DNA from: Chitinophagaceae bacterium
GTDB taxonomy: Bacteria > Bacteroidota > Bacteroidia > Chitinophagales > Chitinophagaceae
Assembly: GCA_023957155.1 (NCBI GenBank)
Contig: JAMLHK010000003.1
Coordinates: 342,238-406,237 of the forward strand
DNA length: 64,000 nt
Direction of reading: 5' to 3'
The translations under genes were made by a program, and so were the position numbers. Shown in pieces: positions 1 to 10,500 of the stretch (position 1 is its first letter; every line of letters begins with the position of its first letter). Below the pieces are notes generated by a model, which saw only the letters and a program-made list of their open reading frames with translations, was not told the DNA's origin and searched no databases.

Positions 1-1165
1 CTATAACAGATTCTCCGCCATAAGCTTTTCCCGGCCCCACCACGTACTTCGCTATATTTGAACGGGTGCTGTTTTTTTGACCACCCTCCGTATCTACCTG
101 AATGGTGTCATACACATACCCGTTTGCCATAAATGCATTGTATGCCGGGCTGTTATCTCTCTGCGGCTTCCAGTCGGGGCGGCTCCAGCCATGTTCCATC
201 ACCGACCACTTACGCCGGAGATCACCGGGTTCGTATGCCTCCAAAATATCCATTGAAGGGATATATAATTCCCACATACTGGCTTCTGCAGTTTGCATAT
301 TAGCAGGGCCTCTGTCCGGATTCTTTTGATTTCCTGATCCCCAGGGGTTACCGGTTAGCTGATGCTGAATGGAAAACAACGATTCAATATTGTTATTGTT
401 TGCGCTTGACATAAACATCCCGGCATAGTCCTGGAACAGATCGTAGTTGCCGGATTGCATCACTTCCCATGCTTTTGCTTTGGCATTATCGTAGTCCTTG
501 TTGTAGAGGTATAATTTGGCAAGCATGCCTTTAGCGCTGTATTTGGTTAATCTGCCTGCCTCGGGATCTGATTCAGGTAGCCCGGCTTCTGCTAATTCAA
601 GTTCTTCTTTTGCAAATCTCAATACATCTGCTTTTAAATACTTGGGGATATTGAAATTCCCTTCCAGTGCGGTTTTTCCAGGTTGAGTGATGATCGGTGC
701 ATCGCCCCATATCCGGGCAATGAAAAAGTATATGGTTCCCCTGAAAAAGCGACATTCTGCGATGGCAGGATCAATAAAGGAAGCATCACCACCCATAGAT
801 TTCTTTTGCTCAAGTGCAAAAATATATTCACTTGTCCATCCGCCGATCTTATAAAACACCTTCCATGCATCCGCTATACGGACAGATGTAGCGGAAAATG
901 AAAAATTAATAAACGGGGGATCATCACCACCGCCGGTATATTCATTGCCTGCCATCACATCGCCAATGGCATCCATTGCCCTGTTTTCATAACCGGTCCA
1001 GGGTAACCCATATAACGTGCTGGTAAGCCCCCTTACTTCCTCGGCAGTATTGTAGTAATTATCCAATGTGGCGCCATCTAATGAGGGGCGGTCTATAAAA
1101 GTTTTTTTACAAGATGCCAGGCTCACCAGTAAAACAACTACGGTAAATATTTTTTTATGTGTCAT
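1..1165 (-). CDS. SusD/RagB-family outer-membrane lipoprotein (3' end outside window)
   Basis: This is a glycan-binding lipoprotein that partners a SusC-type TonB receptor at the cell surface. The ATG at 1165-1163 opens a reading frame that stays open to base 1, so about 388 residues are present and the C-terminus is missing. The N-terminus is a short hydrophobic signal ending in the lipobox LASC followed by two lysines, the usual form for Bacteroidota lipoproteins. The body shows SusD-type helical segments, for example around KGMLAKLYLYNKDY. It lies 27 bases downstream of the SusC gene on the same strand, the standard order of a SusC/SusD pair. The substrate is probably the xylosylated glycan attacked by the neighbouring GH31 enzyme (inference). 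Confidence 0.92.
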   Translation of the reverse strand, partial: MTHKKIFTVVVLLVSLASCKKTFIDRPSLDGATLDNYYNTAEEVRGLTSTLYGLPWTGYENRAMDAIGDVMAGNEYTGGGDDPPFINFSFSATSVRIADAWKVFYKIGGWTSEYIFALEQKKSMGGDASFIDPAIAECRFFRGTIYFFIARIWGDAPIITQPGKTALEGNFNIPKYLKADVLRFAKEELELAEAGLPESDPEAGRLTKYSAKGMLAKLYLYNKDYDNAKAKAWEVMQSGNYDLFQDYAGMFMSSANNNNIESLFSIQHQLTGNPWGSGNQKNPDRGPANMQTAEASMWELYIPSMDILEAYEPGDLRRKWSVMEHGWSRPDWKPQRDNSPAYNAFMANGYVYDTIQVDTEGGQKNSTRSNIAKYVVGPGKAYGGESVI

Positions 1166-1192
1166 CTTAATTTTTTTTGTATGAAGCAATGA

Positions 1193-4100
1193 TTACAGTT
1201 CAATATTAATTCCCCCGGTAAATGTCCTGGGATTAGGGTAGTGCCCCGCATCAACATTCATCAGTCTTATATTATTATTGAATGCCCCAACCTCAGGATC
1301 ATAGCCACTATATTTTGAGAACGTATACAAATTTTGTACTGATAAATAGATCCTTGCATTATTAATCAACGCCTTGCGTGTCAGCTCCTGCGGTAAACGA
1401 TAACCTACCGTAAAGTTCTGAATACGCAGGTAAGAGCCGTCTTCCACATACCGGTCAGACATATAAACGTTGTTGGTATTGGTATTGGTAAACCTGGGCA
1501 GCCTGCCATTGGGATTATCTGCTGTATACCTGTCTGTAACCGTTCTCAGCTGGTTGTAATATGCGTTATCCATTTTTTCTAACTGCCAGCGAAGAAAATT
1601 AAAAATCTTCGCGCCATAGCTTCCCTGTAAGAAAAGCGAAACATCCATATTGTTGAACTGAAAAGTATTGGTAAACCCATAAGTGAATTTCGGAAGCGGA
1701 CTGCCGATATAGGTGATATCACTGGCATCAATTATTCCATCCGGTTTTCCATTGGCCTCCCCTGCCACATCCTTAAACCGGATATCACCCAACCAGGTAT
1801 GCGTTTCGTCAACAGTGTATCCAAACTGAGGTTTGCTGTTGTTCAGCTCATCCATAGTACGGAACAGGCCATCAGTTTTTAAGCCAAAGAAAGAACCGAC
1901 TGCAAAACCCGGATTCGTATAGGTAACGGTATAGTTATCATAATAAAGCTTACCGGTTAACCCTGCGGTGGAGTTTGCCATTTTATCCAGCTTATTTTTA
2001 AACTGCGAATAAATGATATTGGATTTCCAGGTAAAATGCTTAGTCTGTATATTCGTTGTATTCAGGCTGATATCAACACCCGTATTTGACATTTGGCCTA
2101 CATTACCGATGGGCGCTTTCAGATCATCCCACTGATCACCAACACCAATTAATCTTGGACCTGTAAGAAACAGGAGCATGTTGGTCGTTGTTTTTCTGTA
2201 CACATCTACCGTCAGATCTATTCTTCCGTCAAAGAAACCAAGGTCTGCACCTATGTTTTGGGTAACAACGGATTCCCAGCTAAGGTTCGGATTGGTAATA
2301 CCGTTCAGGTAGCTTGAATTGCCGAAGCCAACAGGTCCTGTCCAAAAGCCGACAGCTGAAGTATATGGAGGAGTCTGAGCGCCTGAAGGAAGATTTTGAT
2401 TACCCACAGCACCGTAACCGGCCCTGAATTTCAGATAGCTTATAGCCGGTCTGAGCGCTTGTGCAAATTCTTCATTGCTCACCGTCCAGGCTATGGAAGC
2501 TCCGGGGAAATATCCCCATTTATTATTGGGTCCAAAATTCGAAGATCCATCTGCCCGGTAACTTACCTGAATGGAATATTTGTTATCGTAAGTGTACCCT
2601 GCTCTTGCAAAATATGATTCCATTGCCCACTGGCTCTTTCCACCTCCGAGTTCCCATGTTGTTCTGTCGCTGCTGCCTGAATTAAGATCAAGAATATTAT
2701 TCTGCAGATCTACTTTTTTGCCACTGATGCCTTCGTAATAAGAGTATTGCGCTTCATGACCAACAGTTGCAGAGATATTGTGCTTGCTAAATGTTCTGTT
2801 ATAGTTTAGATAATTTCTCAGTGCATAATAGTAACTGTTACCCCGGTTATCAAACAACTGGCTGCGCAGGCTGGTACTCCCGATATTCCCTGCTTTTTGG
2901 AAAGCCGTATTATTGTTCAACCCCAATGAATATGAAATTTCGTTTCTTAAGGAAAGTCCTTTTGTAAATTCTATATCACCATACACGTTTCCAAACACCT
3001 GCGAGTTCACTGATTTATTGCCCCGATAATAGCTTCTGGCTACCGGATTATCCTGTCCGTACTGGAAACCACCAATGCTACTGCCACCACCCCAGGTTCC
3101 ATCAATGTTTTTCACAGGGATCAAAGGACTTTGTACGGCGCCCCACCAAATGGTCCCTTCCGCTGCATCGGCTAATGTTACATTCTGCTCGCTTCTCGAC
3201 GCATTAGCGCTCACCCCGACTTTCATCCATTTTTTCAGCTGATGATCCAGGCTGAACCTTGTTGAATAGCGTTTAAAATCCGAGCCGATCAAAATACCGG
3301 TTTGATCAAAATAGTTGAGCGACAGGTAATAACTCGTTTTGTCTTTTGAGCCTGAAAAGCTCAATTGATGATTTTGTACCTGTCCATTACGAAACATGGC
3401 TTCCTGCCAGTCGGTTCCCCTGCCCAACAATGAAGGATCCTTAAATTCATCGGAAGGTGTCAGTCCGAGCTGGGGAGCTACCTCATTCTGGTATTGCGCA
3501 AACTCACGCAGGTTCATCAGGTCTAACCGGTTGGCAACACGCGATTGCCCAACGTATACATCATAATTGATCTTCCCCTCTCCGCTCTTTCCCTTCTTAG
3601 TTGTAATGAGGATGACGCCGTTAGCAGCCAAAGAGCCATAAATTGCCTGTGCAGAAGCATCTTTCAGCACATCAATAGATTCTATATCTCCCGGGTTTAA
3701 AGTTGCCATCACACTATTTCCCGTTTGCCCGTCAGAGCCACCTAAACCGGCATAGCCGGAGCTGCTTTTTGTATTAGACATAAAAGGTACCCCGTCAATC
3801 ACGATCAGAGGATCATTGCTATTAATGGTGGTAACACCACGCACTTTAATGTTTACACCACCGCCAGGCTGCCCGCTGTTATTGGTAACCGTAACACCGG
3901 CTACCTTACCCTGTATGGCCTGGTCAACACCGGCAACAGGAAGATCTTTAATATCTTTTGCACTTACGGATGAAATAGAGCTGGTTATATTGGCTCTCTT
4001 TGCGGTGCCATAACCAATTACCACTACTTCATTTAAATTTTGTGCGGCAGCCTCAAGCGTTACCTCAATAACCGGTGAAGTACCGATGCTTACTTCCTCC

Positions 4101-4366
4101 GGCTTCATGCCAATGGAAGTAATAACCAGTGTTTTTGCATTTGCCGGAATAGTGAGTGAAAAAACACCCAACGTATTTGTAGCAGAAACAATTTGTGAAT
4201 TTTTAACCTGAACTGTTGCACCCGGTATAGCAGCGCCATTGTGGTCTTTAACCGTACCCGTTATGGTTCGGCTGGCATTTTGTGCATACAGGGAGGTAAT
4301 AAGCAGTAGCGCCAAAAGAGAACTTAACAGAGCCCTCACTTTAGCCGCCGTTTTGTTTTTGTTCAT
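1193..4366 (-). CDS. SusC/RagA-family TonB-dependent outer-membrane receptor
   Basis: This 1057-residue receptor imports oligosaccharides through the outer membrane using TonB energy. A signal peptide ending near LYAQ is followed by a carboxypeptidase-D-regulatory-like domain (about residues 30-110), the SusC hallmark VVVIGYGT near 115-122, a plug domain (about 125-240) with the LIVIDGVP and SAQAIYGS motifs, and a 22-strand type barrel ending in a short aromatic-poor tail. The length is typical of SusC. It is the middle gene of a minus-strand operon GH31-SusC-SusD and would be controlled by the divergent hybrid two-component regulator. The carried glycan cannot be read from sequence, but the GH31 partner suggests xyloglucan-type fragments. 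Confidence 0.96.
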   Translation of the reverse strand: MNKNKTAAKVRALLSSLLALLLITSLYAQNASRTITGTVKDHNGAAIPGATVQVKNSQIVSATNTLGVFSLTIPANAKTLVITSIGMKPEEVSIGTSPVIEVTLEAAAQNLNEVVVIGYGTAKRANITSSISSVSAKDIKDLPVAGVDQAIQGKVAGVTVTNNSGQPGGGVNIKVRGVTTINSNDPLIVIDGVPFMSNTKSSSGYAGLGGSDGQTGNSVMATLNPGDIESIDVLKDASAQAIYGSLAANGVILITTKKGKSGEGKINYDVYVGQSRVANRLDLMNLREFAQYQNEVAPQLGLTPSDEFKDPSLLGRGTDWQEAMFRNGQVQNHQLSFSGSKDKTSYYLSLNYFDQTGILIGSDFKRYSTRFSLDHQLKKWMKVGVSANASRSEQNVTLADAAEGTIWWGAVQSPLIPVKNIDGTWGGGSSIGGFQYGQDNPVARSYYRGNKSVNSQVFGNVYGDIEFTKGLSLRNEISYSLGLNNNTAFQKAGNIGSTSLRSQLFDNRGNSYYYALRNYLNYNRTFSKHNISATVGHEAQYSYYEGISGKKVDLQNNILDLNSGSSDRTTWELGGGKSQWAMESYFARAGYTYDNKYSIQVSYRADGSSNFGPNNKWGYFPGASIAWTVSNEEFAQALRPAISYLKFRAGYGAVGNQNLPSGAQTPPYTSAVGFWTGPVGFGNSSYLNGITNPNLSWESVVTQNIGADLGFFDGRIDLTVDVYRKTTTNMLLFLTGPRLIGVGDQWDDLKAPIGNVGQMSNTGVDISLNTTNIQTKHFTWKSNIIYSQFKNKLDKMANSTAGLTGKLYYDNYTVTYTNPGFAVGSFFGLKTDGLFRTMDELNNSKPQFGYTVDETHTWLGDIRFKDVAGEANGKPDGIIDASDITYIGSPLPKFTYGFTNTFQFNNMDVSLFLQGSYGAKIFNFLRWQLEKMDNAYYNQLRTVTDRYTADNPNGRLPRFTNTNTNNVYMSDRYVEDGSYLRIQNFTVGYRLPQELTRKALINNARIYLSVQNLYTFSKYSGYDPEVGAFNNNIRLMNVDAGHYPNPRTFTGGINIEL

Positions 4367-4398
4367 ATGCGTGCAATTATGGTTTAAAATATAGATAA

Positions 4399-7281
4399 TT
4401 AATACTTGATATTCATATTTATTGTTTGTTCACTGCCATTATATGATATGGCGGTATCAGCCTGCGCTGAAAAATCTATATCTGTTTTCCTCTCCTTATC
4501 TATCCATACTATTCTGAAGATTTTATTCTTTGATAAGCCGGAGAAGTCACCGCTGCACTTACCTATAGTAAGGGTCCTGCTTGCTTCTTTATAAGTGATC
4601 GGAATATTACAGAATGCCCCTTTTTCATAATTATAATTCACTCCTTCATCTTCATATAAATTGAAGCTGGCATCTTTTCCTGTATATATATAGAGGGTGA
4701 TCTTATCCGCGTTGGGCTGATTGGTGTGCTGAATATCAGACCCGACCGGTATAATAGAACCTTCTTTTACAAACAACGGCATTCTTTCGTATGGGGCAGC
4801 GGCGTTAATGAACCGGCCGCCTTCATGATATCTTCCGCTATATAAATCATACCAGCCCTGACCTGCGGGCAGATATACTTTTCTTTCGGTTGCATGTTGC
4901 TTATATACCGGGTTTACCAGCAGGGAAGGACCAAACATATACTGATCACCAATATTCCTTACGTTCGGATCAGAAGCAAAATCCATGATCAGCCCCCGCA
5001 TTAAGGTATAGTCGTTATGATAGGTGCTGCCTGCTATGGAATAGATATACGGCATCAGCTGGTAGCGCAGGCGGTTATAATACCACATGCTTTTATAAGC
5101 AGGATGATTTTCGGGCGCTATATTATATATCTCCCGGTAGGGATATTGTCCGTGCGACCTGAATAAAGGACAAAAAGCCCCAAACTGGTACCATCTTGCA
5201 TTCAGCTCTCTCCATTCCTCAAGCGCTTCACCCTGGGGGTCAGGCTTATCATATTTATCCTCTACAAAAAAGCCGCCTATATCGCTTGTCCAGTAAGGCA
5301 AACCCGATAGCGAAAAGTTAATGCCGGCAGGGATTTGTCTCTCCAACTCATCAAATCTTGCCGCAATATCACCACTCCAGGTAGCCGTACCATAACGCTG
5401 CATACCCGCATAAGCCGAACGGGTAAGAATAAAAACACGCTGATCCGGACGGGCATGGCGCTGACCTTCATAAATACCTTTTGCATTTTGCAGTGCATAC
5501 CCGTTAAAATATTGAGCAGACGGACCAAGAGCCGTGGGGTTCATCAAAGCCTTCCGTTTTTCAATAGACACATTTGATAAGATATCGGGCTCGGTTGCAT
5601 CTAACCACCAGGCATCAACGCCTTTACTGAAAAGCTTTGTATTGAGCAGGTTCCAGAAACCGTTCCTGGCATCTGCATTATAGGCATCATAAAAGGTAGA
5701 TACATAGCCTTTGCCGATCCAGTCGCGGGTGCTGTCTTCTATATTTTGTTTATACAGCCAGTTATTTTTATCGAATAATACATAACTCTCTATGCCTTCA
5801 TAAAATTTAGGCCAAACCGATATCATAAAATGGGCATTATACTCATTATGCAGTTTGCTGATCATTCCATCGGGGTCAGGAAACCTCGTTGAATCAAATT
5901 CCTGGCTTCCCCAGGCATCTTCTTTCCAGTAGCTCCAGTCCAGTACAATATTATCAATACCTATTTTTCTCTTCCTGAATTCAGCTACCGTATTTTCAAC
6001 CTCTGCCTGCGTTTTATATCGCTCACGGCTTTGCCAAAAGCCTAAAGCCCACCTCGGTACTATCGGCGCTTTGCCCGTTAACGAGCGGTAACCGCTGATA
6101 ATATCATCTGCCGTTTCACCATAAACAAAATAATAATCTATCCCCTCACCGGCTTCGGAAGAAATGCTCATTTTGTTATTCAAACGGAAATCAGGACTTA
6201 GCCATTTCAAAGACACAAAAGCCTGCGCAGACCCGGGAATCCATTCCACTTTAATCGGGTATTTCCTGTTCTTCTCTAATTCATAAGTGAAAAATGACGG
6301 GCCCGGATTCCATCCTTCACGCCATTTATCCAACAGCAGCTTCCCGTCAAGCCAATATTTAATATAGCCCGATGCAAACAGGTAAAACTTGTGCTCACCG
6401 CTACTGTCTGAGCTAATAAAGCCTTCCCAGGTTACTTTCCCTTTATCCATAGCAAAGCCGGGAGGCATATTTTTTAGAGAAGGCAGAAAGGCATAATCAA
6501 TCTTATCTTCCTGTTGCCTGGAAAATACTTTGCTGCTGTCTGTTTTGTCGGCATAGGTTACCGTCAATCCTTTTGAAACACCATCTGCACCGGTAAGCTG
6601 CAATGAGGATAGATCTTCTTTTTTACGATTATCACCAAAGGATGTTATAGAATAATTATCCCATAATAATCCATACTTATGCGAAGAAACCAGAAAGGGT
6701 ACAGCTACGATACCATTATATTGGGTAAGGTCAATATCTTTATTTTTATAATTAAAAATACCTGTTTGCGGCTGGCCCAAGCCATAAAAACCTTCATCCG
6801 AAGGAGATTCAAATACCTGGCTTACCTGGTAAAGCAGCTTTTTATCTATTTCAACCGGTGTTAGCGTTTTGCCACCACCTGCTTTTTCCTGCAGTATAAT
6901 ATTACCCGTGCTGTCCCTGAACACCACTTCACCGGTAAGGAGTGAAATGGTTGCCGATATGCTGCTTGTTTTTAGAACGGCTTCAGTTGCCATATACTGT
7001 GCCGTCCAGGCTACCGGGGTATTGTTCGAATCATCTCGCATTAAACTCTTTGCATCAGGGAAATGATTACCAGCAATAGCAGTAACCCGGATAATTTGGG
7101 GAGTAACAGCCGTTAACCTTACTGATGTTGCACCCTGCTGTACCGGTTGGCGGAGCTTAATAATAAACCCGTCTTCCAAACTAATGATGTTCTTTTCATT
7201 ATGGCATGCAAAGAGGAAGGACAGCATACACGCCCATATAATATATATATATTTATTTATACAAAACAACATTATCCGCAA
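4399..7281 (-). CDS. GH31 family glycosidase with PA14 insert, alpha-xylosidase-like lipoprotein
   Basis: A retaining alpha-glycosidase of family GH31, 960 residues. An N-terminal signal with lipobox LFAC suggests a lipid-anchored enzyme. The N-terminal beta-sandwich is interrupted at roughly residues 260-365 by a PA14-like domain (KFYLFASGYIKYWLDGK region), an arrangement known from bacterial xyloglucan alpha-xylosidases of the Xyl31A/BoGH31A type. The catalytic barrel carries WLDATEPD near residue 560, which holds the nucleophile Asp, and TWSGDI near 637, which holds the acid/base Asp. GH31 also includes alpha-glucosidases, so xylosidase is the favoured but unproven call. It is the first gene of the operon with SusC and SusD, and the regulator lies divergently upstream. 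Confidence 0.9.
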   Translation of the reverse strand: MRIMLFCINKYIYIIWACMLSFLFACHNEKNIISLEDGFIIKLRQPVQQGATSVRLTAVTPQIIRVTAIAGNHFPDAKSLMRDDSNNTPVAWTAQYMATEAVLKTSSISATISLLTGEVVFRDSTGNIILQEKAGGGKTLTPVEIDKKLLYQVSQVFESPSDEGFYGLGQPQTGIFNYKNKDIDLTQYNGIVAVPFLVSSHKYGLLWDNYSITSFGDNRKKEDLSSLQLTGADGVSKGLTVTYADKTDSSKVFSRQQEDKIDYAFLPSLKNMPPGFAMDKGKVTWEGFISSDSSGEHKFYLFASGYIKYWLDGKLLLDKWREGWNPGPSFFTYELEKNRKYPIKVEWIPGSAQAFVSLKWLSPDFRLNNKMSISSEAGEGIDYYFVYGETADDIISGYRSLTGKAPIVPRWALGFWQSRERYKTQAEVENTVAEFRKRKIGIDNIVLDWSYWKEDAWGSQEFDSTRFPDPDGMISKLHNEYNAHFMISVWPKFYEGIESYVLFDKNNWLYKQNIEDSTRDWIGKGYVSTFYDAYNADARNGFWNLLNTKLFSKGVDAWWLDATEPDILSNVSIEKRKALMNPTALGPSAQYFNGYALQNAKGIYEGQRHARPDQRVFILTRSAYAGMQRYGTATWSGDIAARFDELERQIPAGINFSLSGLPYWTSDIGGFFVEDKYDKPDPQGEALEEWRELNARWYQFGAFCPLFRSHGQYPYREIYNIAPENHPAYKSMWYYNRLRYQLMPYIYSIAGSTYHNDYTLMRGLIMDFASDPNVRNIGDQYMFGPSLLVNPVYKQHATERKVYLPAGQGWYDLYSGRYHEGGRFINAAAPYERMPLFVKEGSIIPVGSDIQHTNQPNADKITLYIYTGKDASFNLYEDEGVNYNYEKGAFCNIPITYKEASRTLTIGKCSGDFSGLSKNKIFRIVWIDKERKTDIDFSAQADTAISYNGSEQTINMNIKY

Positions 7282-7335
7282 TCGTTTCAGTTATCAGAAT
7301 TTCCCTTCAAAACTAATAGTATCACTTAAAATCCA

Positions 7336-7416
7336 GGGTAGTCAAATGTTCAAAATCGGGTACCCAAATGTTATCTGCAGGGGTAGCATTTGTTTATTTA
7401 AAGGGTATTAAATGTT
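7336..7416. promoter_or_regulatory. Four direct repeats, about 22-bp period, in the divergent regulator/GH31 promoter
   Basis: Read on the minus strand the region repeats AACATTTnnnTACCC. On the plus strand the copies are at 7336-7350 (GGGTAGTCAAATGTT), 7358-7372 (GGGTACCCAAATGTT), 7381-7395 (a weaker copy, GGGTAGCATTTGTTT) and 7403-7416 (GGGTATTAAATGTT). The spacing is 22, 23 and 22 bases, two helical turns, so all copies face the same side. They sit 55-135 bases upstream of the GH31 gene. AraC-type output domains like that of the adjacent hybrid regulator commonly bind direct repeats, so these are probably its sites (inference). Confidence 0.7.
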
Positions 7417-7520
7417 AACCTTCCCATTTTGCCCTGTTGTTTTTAATAACAGTTATGCTATCTTGAGAAACATACATAAAGTATTTTATTTATTATTGCA
7501 GGTAGCCCTTCAATGCCGAT

Positions 7521-10500
7521 ATGGTTAAAGAATCCATTCATCTTCTTGTTCTCTTATTTTTTTGCGGATTAAATACCTATTCGCAAAAAAACGAATACCA
7601 GTTTATGCATATAGACGTGAGGCAGGGGTTATCTCATAACCAGGTGAATACCATTTTCAAAGATGACAGGGGATTTATGTGGTTTGGCACTTTATCGGGA
7701 CTGAACCGGTTTGACGGGTATGATTTTAAGGTATTCAGAAATGATTTACATGATACAACCACTTTAAGCGACAACTATATAGCCGGCATTTTTGAGTTGC
7801 CGGAACGTAAGCTGTGGATCGTTACCAGGAACGGTAATAATATATACGACCCTAAAACAGAATCCTTTTCAAGAAATGACCAGCGCTTTCTCGCTTCACT
7901 TTCCCTCCCTGCCGGTAATGTAACATTCATTTCAAAAGATAAAAAAGGAAATTTCTGGTTTGTATACCAGGGTCTTGTAGGTATATATAAGTATTCTCCT
8001 GCAACCAGGAAGGCTGAAAAAATCTTCGTCCGGCAGGGGGATATCCGGGGTGTGTCGCCCGGAGATGTATCCATGCTTACTCATGACGGGGACAATAATA
8101 CCTGGATTATTTATCGAAACGGCGTTATTGAAAAAATAGATTTTGCTACCGGAAAAACCGGGTTTACAAATGAAGCGCTGCAAAAAAAGAATAACGGGAA
8201 AAACGAAAACTATTTTTTGTTTATTGATAAGGATAATGAGCTATGGATCACTGTGCCGCTTTCCATAACCCACGGAGGCGTTTACCACTATACCCCGGCA
8301 ACCAATACGCTTAATTATATTTCTAAAGAAACAAATGGTACCAGGATCAATTCCAATATTATTTCAGGCATTATTCAAAGTGCTGACGGAAAAATATGGA
8401 TCGGCACGGATCACGGAGGCATTAATATCATTGATAAAAAGACCATGCAGGTGCAATACCTGCTTAATGATGCGGAAGACCACACCAGTATTTCACAAAA
8501 CAGCGTATGGTGTGTTTATAAAGACGACAAAGAGGTTATCTGGGTGGGTACTTTCAAGCAGGGGGTTAACTATTACAGTAGTGAGCTGGCATTATTCAGC
8601 CTGTATAAACACAAAATATCTGATGCAAACAGCCTGCCTTTTGAAGACATCAATAAGTTTGTTGAAGATAAAGCGGGGAATATATGGATTGGCACCAATG
8701 GCGGGGGACTGCTCTATTTTGACCGAAAGCTGGGAAAATTCAAAAGTTTCCGGCATGATCCTTCCGATCCGAATAGTATCAGCAGTGATGTGGTGGTCAG
8801 CTTATGTATTGATCATGAAAATAAACTATGGGTAGGCACTTATTTTGGGGGATTAAACTGCTACGACGGGAAAAAATTTAAGCATTACCGGCACAATGTT
8901 TTAGATGACAGCAGTATTTCAGATGACAGTATATGGGAAATATTTGAAGATTCGGATAAAAAGCTCTGGGTAGGAACATTAACCAGCGGATTGAATCTTT
9001 TTGACAGAGCTACCCAAACCTTCCGGCATTTTGATGTTGAAAACCGCATGCTTCATTCTAACTATGTTTCTGTAATTATTGAAGACAGGCAAAAAAAACT
9101 CTGGCTGGCTACGTCAAACGGTATTGATGTATTAGATAAAAACCAGGAAACCACGTATACGTACAATCATGATGATAAAGACCTCTCCTCTTTAAGCAAC
9201 AACAATGTAATGTCAGTATTACAGGACAGCCGCGGAAAGATATGGGCCGGTACACGTGAAGGACTGAACTTGTTAGATGCGGAAAAGAAAAAATTTACGG
9301 TATTCAGAAAAGAAGACGGCTTACCGGATAATACCATACTTACCATATTAGAAGATGACGCACATAATTTATGGCTTGGTACACCGAACGGGCTGAGCAA
9401 TGGCATTGTAAGTACAGGCGAAAATGGAGAAACTACCGTCCGGTTTATAAACTATGATGAGTCCAATGGTTTGCAGGGCAGGGAGTTTAATGATAAAGCA
9501 GCATACAAGCTACATACTGGTGAGCTGGCTTTTGGCGGGCCTTACGGGTTTAATATTTTCTCGCCTGCTAAATTCCCGTCTGCAAGAGAGCTTCCTAAAA
9601 TCGTATTGACCGGATTGCATGTTTTTAACCAGCCCGTTGAACCGCTGAAAAAAGTAAATGGTTACCAGATATTATCTGAAGCTATTTCAGAAACAAAGGA
9701 GATCGCGTTGAAATACAATCACAATGTTTTCTCTATCTCGTTTGCCGCTTTGGATATAGGGATGTCATCTAAAAATAAATTCAGGTACATGCTTGAAGGA
9801 TTCAATAGGGAATGGTTGTCTACGGACGGCAGGCAACGCACCGTCACCTATACCAATATTGACCCGGGTTATTATACATTAAAGATACGAATGGACAGTG
9901 ATGATCCTTCAGCGATGGAAAATGCAGCCGTTTTACGCATACACATATTACCTCCTTTTTGGCGTACCGTACCGGCATTCATCCTCTATATTCTTGTCGT
10001 AACCGGTATTTTGCTTTTAGCAAGGCGACTTATCATACAACGGGCCAATATGCGTTTCCAGATGGCGCAGCAGCAAAAAGAAGCTGAACGTATTCATGAA
10101 TTAGATATGATGAAGCTGAAATTTTTTACCAATGTCAGTCATGAGTTCAGAACGCCCATTTCTCTGATTCTTACCCCGGTAGAAAAGCTGATCAAAGAAT
10201 CGGGCAAAGAGGCGCAGAAAAAACAATACCAGCTCATCTACCGTAATGCAAAAAGATTATTGGGGTTGGTCAACCAACTGCTCGATTTTCGTAAACTGGA
10301 GATGAAAGAACTAAGACTACAATTGTTCATGGGTAATATCATCAGCTTTTTGAAGGAGATCACCTTATCCTTTACTGATCTTGCGGAGAAAAAGAATATC
10401 ACCTTCACCTTCTTATCTACGGTGGAAGCAGCAGATATACCTTTCGATGCAGATAAGATTGAACGCATTATGTTCAACCTGCTGTCCAATGCATTCAAGT

